Part shown: positions 10,464-20,721 of the stretch, in pieces
Layout of the letters: every line of letters starts with the position of its first letter
How positions within the stretch are numbered: position 1 is the first letter of the stretch
NCBI RefSeq assembly: GCF_030864355.1
Contig: NC_083397.1
Span: 2,108,001 to 2,172,000 of the forward strand
DNA: 64,000 nt
Direction: 5' to 3'
DNA from: Cutaneotrichosporon cavernicola
Lineage: Eukaryota > Basidiomycota > Tremellomycetes > Trichosporonales > Trichosporonaceae
Notes under the pieces: model-generated
Told to the model about the DNA's origin: nothing
Seen by the model: only the letters and a program-made list of their open reading frames with translations
The model's database searches: none
Translations under genes and position numbers: made by a program

Positions 10464-11467
10464 TTTTGTAGTGATGAGATGTGTTTGGTGAGTGGAAGCT
10501 GGTGTGGTGTAGTGTAGTTAATTCTGGAAATCTGAGGGGGACGGAGTAGATTTGAATCTCCGTGATAAAGGATAAAGGTATTTATAACGTGTATTTTTGT
10601 AGGCAGTTAGAATGGGCGTGCCTTAGAAGAGTGTGAATTACAAAGTTTGTATTGAGCGGAATGATGTACCCGTCATGTCAATGGCTTTTCCCTGAACACC
10701 TGAACGCCTGACGCCGGAATACCTGAACAAGGTGAACATATTCAGATGCGCACCATAAGCCCCTGTCTTAGTCTGAACCTTTGGATTATATTCTAGTAAC
10801 ATTCACATCGCACATTCAACTCATCGCTCCCTTTTTTGTATTCCTGATTAACCCTCCTATAACACTGACACATTCAATCTAGTAGTCTCTTTTTACCATC
10901 CCGTTCTTCTCTCAATCCAATCCAGATATCCCACCATCATTCTCATTCTCATTCAAACTACTCTTTCGACTCTTCCTTTATCCTTTGTCACTCGTCATTC
11001 TTCAGCGCTACACTCACACAACCAACAAACCCCCAACGACGACAACGCGCTCAATCGAAAATCAAATCACGACCAGTCTCCTTTTCACGTCCCCCCCTCA
11101 CGAACTACTGTCTCTCCCCCCGCACCTACAACAACCAGGCCCCAGCTTCACCGCCCCCAACTTTCAAGCTTCGCGTTGACCTCGACCTTCCCAGCGCCGC
11201 CCGCCGCAGTCCCTACAAACTACTCTCGGACCGTGTATTCCTTCTCCCTCATCGCGCTAAACACCCTTTTCATTCATCTACCCATCAATCCAACAGACTC
11301 GCATTCTTTAAGACTCTTGACCCGTCTAGCAATGCGCGCTCGGTGCTCGCGCCGCAGCCAGCCTTAGCCTTACCAACATCAAAGCTCAGTTCCGTTCCTA
11401 TTGTCTCGCACCCACCAAAACACAACCCAAACCCCACACTCTCTCTACTGCCTCGACGAATCTAGCC
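10464..11467. promoter_or_regulatory. Divergent promoter of PUF6 and IRE1 with a long pyrimidine-rich leader
   Basis: About 1 kb between the two divergent starts. The part nearer IRE1 is CT/CA-rich, as in long fungal 5' leaders, and has very few ATGs. There is a CTGAACACCTGAACGCCTGA-type short repeat near 10690-10730. Apart from the small upstream frame listed separately, I see no coding signal. Confidence 0.5.
11332..11367 (+). promoter_or_regulatory. Upstream open reading frame (11 codons) before IRE1
   Basis: ATG at 11332 opens an 11-codon frame ending in TAG at 11365-11367, 101 bp before the IRE1 start. It is rich in Arg and Ser codons. It lies in a region otherwise nearly free of ATGs, so if it is in the mature leader it could influence IRE1 translation. 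Whether it is transcribed cannot be told from sequence. Confidence 0.35.
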
Positions 11468-14400
11468 ATGCTCCATCACACCTCTTTGGTGTTGGGGTTC
11501 ATTGCAACTTTGCTCATCGGTCTCGTCGTCGCAATACAACACCCAGACTTTCCCGCAGCAGCAGCAGCACCCCGTTCCCCATCTCAAACTCCATCACCCG
11601 CACAACAGCCCCTCGCCGTCGGCCTCCCTCGCTCCGTCAGGAGGAGGTCGTCTGCTTCCTCGGCTCCCATCCTTCCACCCCCTCACTCTCCTATCCTTGC
11701 CCCATCACAACAAGATGACTTTGAGGTCGACGTCCTCCCTTTCGCCCTCGTCTCCACCATTGATGGGGCCCTACATGCCATTGACCGCGAAACCGGCGAG
11801 GTCAAGTGGACGCTACGCGATGGCGTTGAACCCCTCGTCGGTGGCGGCATATACGGGCGGCGAGACGATGTCGAGTACATTGTCGAGCCTGTGAGTGGCA
11901 ACCTCTACGTCTTTGAAGGCGAGAACGAGGGGTCTAAAGGCATGCCCAAGGTCCGCAAACTGCCCTACTCTGTTGAGCAGCTGTGAGTTGATAATGGGCC
12001 TTGTGCACGGTCGTGTGCACGCCCTTCCCGCACGAGCGCAACCGCCGGCTGACTTTTCTCGCAGTATCGAACTAGCGCCGTTCACCTTTCCCCACTCACC
12101 CAACCGCATCTTCACAGGCATCAAGGAAACATCTCTCCTCTCGCTCGACCTGCGCACGGGCCAGCAGCTCGACTGTTTCAACGCCCGTGGCCCGTTCGAC
12201 ACGCCTCCGGTGCAGAGCGTCTGCGATAATGACATTCTCGACGACCTCGAGGGCCGCCCGCGTGACACTTTGTTCATCGGACGCACCGACTACAAGCTCA
12301 TGATCCATGCGCCACCGACGGCCGTTGACAAACCTTCGGTGACGGCGACCATGTCTGCTGCCTGGAACCGTGGTGTGCAGGAGATCACATACTCGACTTA
12401 CCAGCCCAATTCGTATGACCGTACGGTCGCCGACTTCTGGGCTCGCACTGGACGCCAGAGTTGGGCCGACGAGGGCCGCATCCGCATCGAACTAGGCTTT
12501 GATGGGGACTGTATTGGCGTCCAGAACGGTCAGGGCCAGCGGTGGTACACCGACCTCGGATCCGTTGGGTAAGTTTGGGGGGCCAAGGCACCGCCGATTG
12601 CATGCTGCGGCGCTTTGCGCAGAGCTGACTTTGTAGGGTGGCTGTGTACGATGTCGTCCTGTCCACATCGAGCCACTCGTCCAACCCCGTGATCGTTCCC
12701 CAGCCAAAGGTCGAGCTCGCCAGTTTACTGATGGCACCCGATGAGGGCGATCCGAAGCGAGAACGCTACGAGGAACTACTGAGGAAGCCGCCCACCACCT
12801 ATATTGGCAGTGTGCCATTTGACTCGACACTGGACAATCATGTTTCCAAGGCGCCCAAGCTGGCAGCACCTAAGAGTCCCCGTCCCCTGCTCTTCGCTCA
12901 GTCCTCAAACTCATATCCCCTGATCCACTTTGCGCACGCTCCGCGCCCTGGCACCCTTATCAATGGCTCGTTCCCACTGATGGACGGCGACAGCATTCAA
13001 GATGTGCCAGAGGACGAGCACCACATAACGCGATACCTCATCGACCCCCCTCGCGCAGCGTCGTCGACAATCCCACCTCCGCCATCAGAGGCGCTGTTGG
13101 GAGTGGCCAGCGGCTGGGTCTTCAAATGGTGGTGGCTTGTCATCTTGGAGGTTATTGCCGTCTTCTGGTTAGGCATCGGCATCTACCGTTGGGCCTTCAC
13201 CAAGGCGACGGCATTAGCCAACTCGAGTGCCAAGACTGACGAGACTGCATCTCTCCTCTCAGCCACCAGCAGTGAGAAAGGTTCGGTTACGACAGGTGTT
13301 CGTTTTGAAGGTTTGCCAGACACAGGCTCTGCTACGCCTGCCGAGGGCTCTACACCTCCGAAGAAGAAAGGCACTCGTCGTCGTGTGCGCGGCAAGAAGA
13401 AGCGCCGCAATTCGGTCGGGCCCCAGCTCGACAGAGACGACGACGATGGCGACGACGATGACGAGGACAAGGGCGACGTCACTGCGGACGAGCGCCCTAA
13501 CGGGTTGAGCTTCTCGAGCGGACCTAACGGCGGTATCCTGTCAAACGGCTATGGCAGCAATGGCACTGCATTCGTGATGGTGGAGAAGCCTCTTCCAGCA
13601 ATTCCTCGTTCACTGTCAACCCCGGCGCTGCAGGACGAGCAGGAGCGCCTGGCCATTTCTGACACGGTCATCGGCTACGGCTCGCATGGCACTGTCGTTC
13701 TCAAGGGTACATGGGGAGGACGGCCTGTCGCTGTCAAGCGCCTGCTTTCCGACTTTGTCCGTCTCGCCAGCCAGGAGGTCAAGCTCCTGCAGGCCAGTGA
13801 TGACCACCCGAACGTGATCAGATGTGAGTTTTTCGGTTGGAGGAGATGCTGACACGTCACAGACTACTGTCAGGAACGGCGAGACAATTTCCTGTACATT
13901 GCGCTGGACCTCTGCCAGGCGTCCCTGGCTGACTTGATCGAGACGCCCAATAGCTTCCTCGAGCTTGCTTCAGCCCTGGACCACAAGAAGGCGTTGCAGC
14001 AGATCACCTCTGGTGTGAAGCACCTGCACAGCATGAAGATTATCCACCGCGATATCAAACCACAGTGTGTTTTTTTTTTTTTGGTTGTGGAAAATCAGTC
14101 ACGCTGACGTGGCAGAAATGTCCTAGTATCAAAGGCCAAGAATGGTTCGTTGCGCATGTTAGTGTCCGATTTTGGACTTGCTCGTCGGTTGGAGCAGGGC
14201 CAGTCGTCGTTCGCGCCCACAGCCAACAACCTCGCTGGCTCACTCGGGTGGCGTGCACCAGAGTGCATTCGTGGACAGGTCAAGCTCAACGAGGGTTTCG
14301 ACCCTGTCCTATCCTGTGGCTCGACAGGCAGTACCGCGTCATCAACCGGTTCGCTCCCGGACCTACTGGTCATGTCGGACGGCAGCGAGGTTGTCAAGGG

Positions 14401-15079
14401 AGTGCCGCGCGCGCGCCTGACCAAGGCCGTTGACCTCTTCGCCCTTGGCTGTCTCTACTTCTGGATCCTGATGAGTGGCGAGCACCCGTACGGCGAGACG
14501 TACAACCGCGAGGCCAACATTGTCAAGGGCGATGCCGTCAACATGGAGCACTTGTCAATCCTCGGGGAGGAAGGGGTTGAGGCGCAGCACCTGATCGGGC
14601 AGCTTCTTTCGGCCGAGCCGAGCGAGCGGCCGGACACATCTGAATGCCTGATCCACCCGTTCTTCTGGACATCAGCCAAGCGCCTAGCATTCCTGTGTGA
14701 CGCGTCGGATCGTTTCGAAATCATGGAGCCTGAGGAGACGACGCTCGCGCTGCTCGAGAAAAATGCCGACCAGGTCGTCGGCAAGAACTGGTACTCGAAG
14801 ATGGACCGGGTGTTCACCTCGAGCCTTGGCAAGTACCGCAAGTACAGGGGTGAGAGTGTGCGCGACTTATTGCGGGCGATGCGCAACAAGAAGCACCACT
14901 ACCAGGACATGGACCCTAGCGCGCAGAAGCACATGGGCGCGCTCCCGGCGGGCTTCCTGAACTATTTCACGACAAAGTTCCCGAAGCTTTTCTTACACGT
15001 GCACGGCGTAGTGCGCGACAGCCGGTTACGGTCCGAGCCCATGTTTGCGACCGAGTATTTTATCCAGGAGAAGGAGTAG
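11468..15079 (+). CDS. IRE1: IRE1, ER-stress sensor kinase/endoribonuclease
   Basis: Five exons (11468-11982, 12065-12568, 12637-13823, 13863-14064, 14116-15079) give 1123 residues. Order: signal peptide (1-22), ER-lumenal beta-propeller-like sensor (ALHAIDRETGEVKW, YVFEGENEG), one membrane segment near 500-522 (WWWLVILEVIAVFWLGIGIY), a basic and acidic linker, a kinase domain (GSHGTVVLKG, VAVKRLL near 705, HRDIKPQN near 797, SDFGLARR near 820) and a C-terminal KEN ribonuclease (YRGESVRDLLRAMRNKKHHY). Every kinase motif is intact. The protein senses unfolded proteins and starts unconventional splicing of a bZIP mRNA (HXL1 in Cryptococcus). The intron after KPQ has a T12 run just inside its donor. 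Its target gene is not in this window. Confidence 0.97.
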
Positions 15080-15634
15080 GGGTGGTCTCGCCTGTCTCAC
15101 CAGTGCCGTTTTGCCTTGGGCGACCATTACATAGCCAGACCGTTGGCCCGGGCCATATCATATCGCGTCGAAGAGGTCGACCTGTTGTACTAGTTTTTCG
15201 CGTATGCATTGTTAGCATTAGCTCGGTGATTGGCGTGGCGGCTGGGACGGCGGCAGTCACCGCTTGTTGTTGGTGATCGGTGACCGCGCAAGGCTAGCGC
15301 CCTCAGGACATGAGACATTCGTGTCGTCCCTGCTGCTCACATTGTAAAAACATTGTCGAAGTCTGCTGTACTGTCGCTGCCAGTGCACTCTGGTGGTGTA
15401 CGGGTGCGTAGAGTACAAGTCATGCCGTCTTGCACTGTACCTCACATTGTGTGATCTTGCCACTTTTTCAGACCTACTAACGACCCCTTTTTGTTTCCGA
15501 TCTCGGATCTCGACCTGTCTCTTACCTTGGATCTCCCACCTGTTGCCGTCTCCTCCTCGCTCCTCCCTCCCTCCACCCACCCTTCATGACGAGAACAGGG
15601 CGGCCCCTCGTAACCGCTTACCTCACCTCACCTA
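15080..15634. other. Intergenic region after IRE1
   Basis: 555 bp holding the IRE1 3' region and the putative promoter of the next gene. No RNA gene or conserved coding frame is visible. Confidence 0.4.
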
Positions 15635-16438
15635 ATGTCCTCATCTCTGTCATCTCCGCCGCGTCGCCGCTCAGCAACCCGCACAACGGCGTCGCATCGA
15701 CGTGCTGTACCGGGCGAAAATCATCTCATTGATTCTGACTCTTATTCTGATTCTGACTCTTATTCTGATTCTGATTCTACTTATCTTGTGCTGCACAGCC
15801 ATACAACGAGCTCTACGACCACGACCACAACGACGACGACGACGACCACAACGACCACAACGGCCCCCCTCCCCCCCCAACCCAGCCCCACCCCCCAACC
15901 CAACATGTATCCCCCCTCGTACAAGTTGTACGAGTCGCGCCCTCTCCCACCCCTCCCGCCCGGCGCTACGCCTTCGCCTAGTGCGTCCCCGCCACCACGA
16001 GTCACGCCGAGCCACTTCCAAGTATGTTACTCGCCTCCCACACGGGCAGACTCGCCCTCGTCGTCACACCCGCGTCCGAGGACTGGCGCATTCTCCCCCT
16101 GCCGACCACCCCAACCCCCTTACCCCTCGCCATACACGCCGAGCCTATCCACCCTGCGTTCTCCCTCTTCCTCTTGCCGTCCAAGACGCGTGTCGAGACC
16201 ACCCTCGAGCCTCAGTCTCCCGCTGGACCCACTGCCCGAATCCGACGTCGTCGATACGGGTCTCCGAGCGAGTGTCCTGTTCGCCAACACACATGAATTG
16301 GAGCATGTGCTCGATGTCATTCAAGTCAGAGATAGGCAGAGGCAGGAGAGCGTGCGTGCCATGGCAAGCGATATGCTCGCCCGCGCAGCGAGGACCGAGG
16401 CGGTACTCGCCGCCGCGAGGGCCGTGTTGTCGGCGTAG
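15635..16438 (+). CDS. Unidentified low-complexity protein
   Basis: A single open frame of 267 codons from an ATG at 15635. The product has a Ser/Arg-rich start, an Asp-Ser-Tyr repeat, a run of about 18 threonines, a long Pro/Ser-rich stretch, and a C-terminal part of about 60 residues that looks helical (contains ELEHVLDVIQVRDRQRQESV and ends in an Ala/Arg-rich helix). I do not recognise it. The C-terminal helix with G/C-ending codons argues for real coding, but the start and a possible intron are uncertain; a later ATG at 15905 would remove the repeats. Confidence 0.45.
   Translation: MSSSLSSPPRRRSATRTTASHRRAVPGENHLIDSDSYSDSDSYSDSDSTYLVLHSHTTSSTTTTTTTTTTTTTTTTAPLPPQPSPTPQPNMYPPSYKLYESRPLPPLPPGATPSPSASPPPRVTPSHFQVCYSPPTRADSPSSSHPRPRTGAFSPCRPPQPPYPSPYTPSLSTLRSPSSSCRPRRVSRPPSSLSLPLDPLPESDVVDTGLRASVLFANTHELEHVLDVIQVRDRQRQESVRAMASDMLARAARTEAVLAAARAVLSA
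15730..15865 (+). repeat. Simple repeats coding for Asp-Ser-Tyr and poly-Thr
   Basis: Tandem TCTGAT/TCTTAT hexamer-like units (15730-15782) are followed by an ACG/ACC/ACA triplet run (about 15810-15865). Both keep the frame of the surrounding unidentified gene. Such tracts commonly vary in length between strains. Confidence 0.7.
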
Positions 16439-16614
16439 AGCATTAGACTAGTACTGTAGTAACCTGGATTAGTAATGTTACCTTCATACGATCAGACCGA
16501 GTCACGTGATTTGAACAATGCTGTGAACGGAGATCGGAAAATGAGCGTCACTGCGACTTGCTGAGTGGAGGTCAGAGAAATGTCTGTCGAAATGTACTCT
16601 CTCACTCCAACACC

Positions 16615-17838
16615 ATGCTGAGTCTGAGTCTGCGTCGCGCGCGCCCTCTCCGTCGCCCTCCCCATGCGCGCCAATACTCTGTCGACCCCCGCGTCTTTCG
16701 CCCTTCCCCTTCCCCCTCTTCCTCTTCCTCTTCCTCCGCCTCTGCCTCTGCCTCGCGGCCCCCATCCAACTTTCGTTCCGACACCACGCCCCCCTCCCGC
16801 CCAATAATCGCCGACCCTACGTCCCGCCCCGTATTCAAAGTCACGACCAACTGGCGCGGTCGCGCGGGCCGGCCCGCATCAGACTTATCTGGCCGAACCC
16901 CGCCAAAGGGCGAGGCGGGATACGAGTACCATCGCACACGGGATCTGCCTCGGCATGACGAAACCAATAAGAGGAAGAGGGAGGGCACGATGTCGGCGGT
17001 CCGGCCGGGGATACTGTCGCATCTCGTGACGGGGCGCGGGCATGTGGATGCTTTCCAAGCGGCAGTCATGGCGGATGAGGCGGGGGATTTCGAGATTGCA
17101 GAGACAGATACGAGGGTGGAGGGGCATGTGCCGGTGTTGGCGGACCGGGGGCGGAGGGAGGGGAAAGCGAGGACGTGGCGGGATGTCGATACGAGTAATC
17201 TCCCGCCCTTGAAGAAGGAGGATGTCAAGGTCGGTGTGTGGGGGGAGAGAAAGAAGCGCTGACATCAGTTCTTCCCCCTCCCGGCAGACTTTGACAACAC
17301 GATCACGGCGGCGACGTCCCGGCGGACCGAGAGGATCTCGGTGCGCTACCCGTTATTCATCGGCACCTCGATGCCCGCCTCGCATGTTCCTGGTGGCGGC
17401 GCCCTCTTTCCACCCCCTTTCGTCCCGCCGCTCCATGCCGGCGTATTCCCCGATGGCATGGCTGCCAATTCTCGTGAACGCGAGCATCTGGCACGCAGAA
17501 GTAACGACGCTCGCGCGGGCACAGGGTTCGTGTTCCCGACCCCAGGCAGTGCGCGCGTGTTTGTCCTCGCGTCAAAGGCACGCGTTAGTACCTTGAGCGT
17601 CGAGCGACGACGGTGTCGCGCACGCTTTTTGCAGGCATTGAAACTCGTTATTAATCGGTCCGACGACGTGCCGCCCCTCAACCACAATCGGGTTTATAGC
17701 TTTGTGCTCCATCCGTCCATTCACGATGCGCCGTTCAAGGACATCTGCGAGACAGTCGAAAAGGCCATTCGAGAGATGGATCGAAAGTTGAAGCCGACGC
17801 CTAGAGGACAGCCCCGATGGACGACGCACAAGTCATAG
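16615..17838 (+). CDS. Unidentified protein with a mitochondrial-type N-terminus
   Basis: Exons 16615-17229 and 17269-17838; a further 51-nt in-frame intron is likely at 17584-17634 (GTTAGT...TTTTTGCAG), leaving about 377 residues. The first 20 residues are Arg/Leu-rich without acids (MLSLSLRRARPLRRPPHARQ), typical of a mitochondrial presequence, followed by a Ser-rich linker. The C-terminal third reads like a compact domain (ALKLVINRSDDVPPLNHNRVY, then a helix with FKDICETVEKAIREMDRKLK). I cannot assign a family; a mitochondrial ribosome or RNA-handling role is only a guess. It is convergent with the NADH dehydrogenase gene, the stop codons lying 36 bp apart. Confidence 0.7.
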
Positions 17839-17874
17839 ATCATGTATCCTCATCTAGTCTATCAACAGAAACAG

Positions 17875-20146
17875 CTAAAACTTGGACAGGTCGCGCCCGA
17901 ATAGACCGCGCTTGACCCAATCCAGCATGAGCATGAAGCGCGACCGCATCGATACCTGCATGCTCCAGTACACCGAGCGCCAGGCGTACATGGCCACCAG
18001 GCCTCCGGCGCTGCCGTACCCGCCGACATCGAATGCCGCAGAGTTGCCAATATACGCCAGCGACCCAAGGTTGAGGAACTTGAAGGGGTGGTAATGTTCC
18101 ACGTCGTCGAGCTCGTCAATGTCCTCGACCTCGAGCGTCTCTCTCTTACGCTCCATCTTGCCAAATAGACGGCCAAGGTACTCGCCCTGTTGTGCGGCGA
18201 CCTGTGCAGTGGCAGGGAGCACAGTCACCTTGGACGTCATCTTGACGAACATGTCGGCGACCTGGTTGAGCGACAGGTGGCCGCGCTCCTCCTTGTCAAA
18301 CTCGGTGAAAACGTCGCGGCTAAGGTAAGCAATGAATCCCTGCCAACTCACATCTCGGCAAGGTACTCGGACGTGACGGGATACTTCTTCTGGATGTGCT
18401 TGGCCATGAGCTCCCACTCGTCGTAGGTCAGCTTGTCGTCGCGGTTGTCGTCAAACTTTTCCCAGATCAGCAGCAGGTCCGCCAGCATATTCAGGTGGAT
18501 TGTCGACGCGTCGCCGATCGCGTAGATGGAGCCCTTCGGCGCACCCTCAACACGGAGGAACGGGTCAACCTGCACAGCCTTGCTGTTGAACTGGTTTGGC
18601 AACTTTTCCACCATCCGCCGGGTGAACGGCTGCATCGCTGGTGTCAGCTGCCACATGAACATGAAGACCTCACCAATGCCCGTGCTCCACAGTACAAGGC
18701 TGGCCGGGACCTCCTTCTCGGTCAATTCGCCATCGTGACCCCTGACCGTGATGCGGACACAGCTGTCTGTCACCTCGACAACACGCGCATTCGTAACGAC
18801 ATCAATATCCTCGCGCTTGAAGTGCTTTTCGGCGTACTCTGAGATCTTCTCCGAGTACGTGTTCAGAATGTGGTCGCGGCTCTGGATGATGGTGACGGAC
18901 ATGTCGTCCTTCAGGAGCTTGGGGTACTGGTGTGAGCTTTGAGCAATCCAAGGTAGCTCGTAGCTCACGTAGTTGAGCACATCCTCGTTGAGCATGTCCG
19001 AGAGCTCTGCGGCGAACTCGACGCCGGTCGGGCCGCCGCCACAAACAACGAACGAGAGCAGTTGCTTGCGCTGTGCAGGCGTGGTCGTGGGCAGTGCCGC
19101 CATCTCGAGGTTGGCTTGGGTCAGCTCTCCTTAGTAGGGACATGAGACGCACTCATGATCCGGCGGCGAATGGCTTGGGCGTCGGGAATCGTCTTGAGCT
19201 GATAACAATGTTCGAGGCCCTTGACGCCGTGTTCGTTCGACTTTGATCCGACGGCAATCACAAGCTTATCGTACGGGACGTACCCGCGCATAGGTCCCTC
19301 AGCAGTGGGTACCTCAACCTCGAGCAGCCGTTCGGACATCTCGACATCTATCGCTGATCCCTGCAAGAAATGACCATGAACACGAGCGATGAGGCGGCGC
19401 AGAGGCTCAACAATCGTGCGCACTTCCACAGTACCAACACATGCCGAGGGAAGGAGGGGAGTAAAGCAGAAATAGTTGTCGGGCGCAATCAAGGTCACAT
19501 TATAAGCCGTGGGAGGGAGCGTCTTGAGGATGCTCACGGCCTTGGATCAGCACATTCCCATATGAAAACCCACGCCCCACCCGCCGCCAATAATGACGAG
19601 GCGTGGCTTGCCAGAGCATTTCGACTTTTCGTCGCTCTCCTTGTCGTCGATGTTGACCTCGATGATGGGAAGATTCTTGGGTCCGCCGCGGCGAGGCGAC
19701 AGCGCGAGAGGGTTGACGGGGACGCGATCAAGATGTTTCTGGTTATAGGTGAAGGCGTCGTGGACGAGTACGATGAGGACGAGAACTGTACAGCCAACCA
19801 GCACGGCCATGCAGAGGCGCACGACGCTGGCGATCCATGGGTGGTTTTGCGCAAACGTAGGTGACATTAGGCCGTGTCGCGAATACTTCCATTTCGTGCG
19901 GGGCGGCTTGGAGGGATCAGAGGGACCAGAGGGGTCAGAGGGGCCAGAGGAGGAGCTGGAGAACCGGGACTGGAAGAGTGGCTGGAAACGGGACAGAGTC
20001 GGGACGCGCGCACGGGAGAGGGCGAGCGGGGCGAATGGTGACAGGCCGAGCTGGGTCGACGTGAAGCTCCGCGCAAAAGAGGGTAGCGAGTGTGCCGCAT
20101 GGGGCTGTAGCAGCCGTCGCGTCGCGATGGCGCCGCGGACGAACAT
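17875..20146 (-). CDS. NDE1: Type II (alternative) NADH dehydrogenase with EF-hand
   Basis: Transfers electrons from NADH to ubiquinone without pumping protons, at the inner mitochondrial membrane. Five exons (20146-19574, 19540-19153, 19114-18969, 18926-18352, 18319-17875) give 708 residues. Order: Arg/Ser-rich presequence; a membrane anchor near residues 90-115 (VVRLCMAVLVGCTVLVLIVL); FAD site VIIGGGWG near 188; APDNYFCFTPLLPSACVGT; NADH site VVCGGGPTGVEFAAEL; YAIGDAST; an EF-hand loop with Asp-Asn-Asp-Lys-Thr-Glu at coordinating positions near 528; a second degenerate loop; and the C-terminal membrane-binding helix region. The EF-hand insert suggests a calcium-regulated external enzyme facing the intermembrane space, as in plant NDB and Neurospora NDE1. 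External location is inferred from the anchor plus EF-hand. Confidence 0.95.
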
Positions 20147-20721
20147 TGAGAGTAAAGTAGACAGCGGTGTTACAAAGCAAAAGGAAGGAATAATAATAGC
20201 CAGCGCGACGGATCTTGATGGATTGTGCCTGACGTCATTTCTAGATATTTCTGTTTGTTATTCTCACACTGCAGGGATTTCTTCAAGCAGCCCTGGAATG
20301 AGACTACTACCAGACTCTGTCGGCCGTGGAGTGAGAATGAAAATGAGAATGAGAATGAGAGTGACACAGTGATAATGAATGAAGGGCATGTAGCGCATGT
20401 GGCGCATCTAGCAGCTACTAGTATAATGTAGACAATACGCTGATTCCTCATGATTCATTCATCACGCGACGACATCATTCTTTCACACTAGATTGCATTG
20501 CTCAAAGAGCAGTCGTGATACAAAAAGAAGGTGCTATAAAAGCGATGGAGAGTCCTGGACAAGGACATGTGATGTTACGATGCAGATGTTGATAGGTAAT
20601 GCGAACACGTTACAGCCAGCGGTCCTTGTCGTCGTCTTGACCTCGCTTCTCCTAGGATGGTATGCACAATCTCTAGTGATTGGACCGGGGCGCGCCATTT
20701 TGGCTTAGCACAATGTGCTTT
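20147..20721. promoter_or_regulatory. NADH dehydrogenase promoter and 3' region of the delta-9 desaturase
   Basis: 575 bp with minus-strand genes on both sides. It contains a GAATGA-type repeat at about 20335-20360. No additional gene is seen. Confidence 0.4.
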
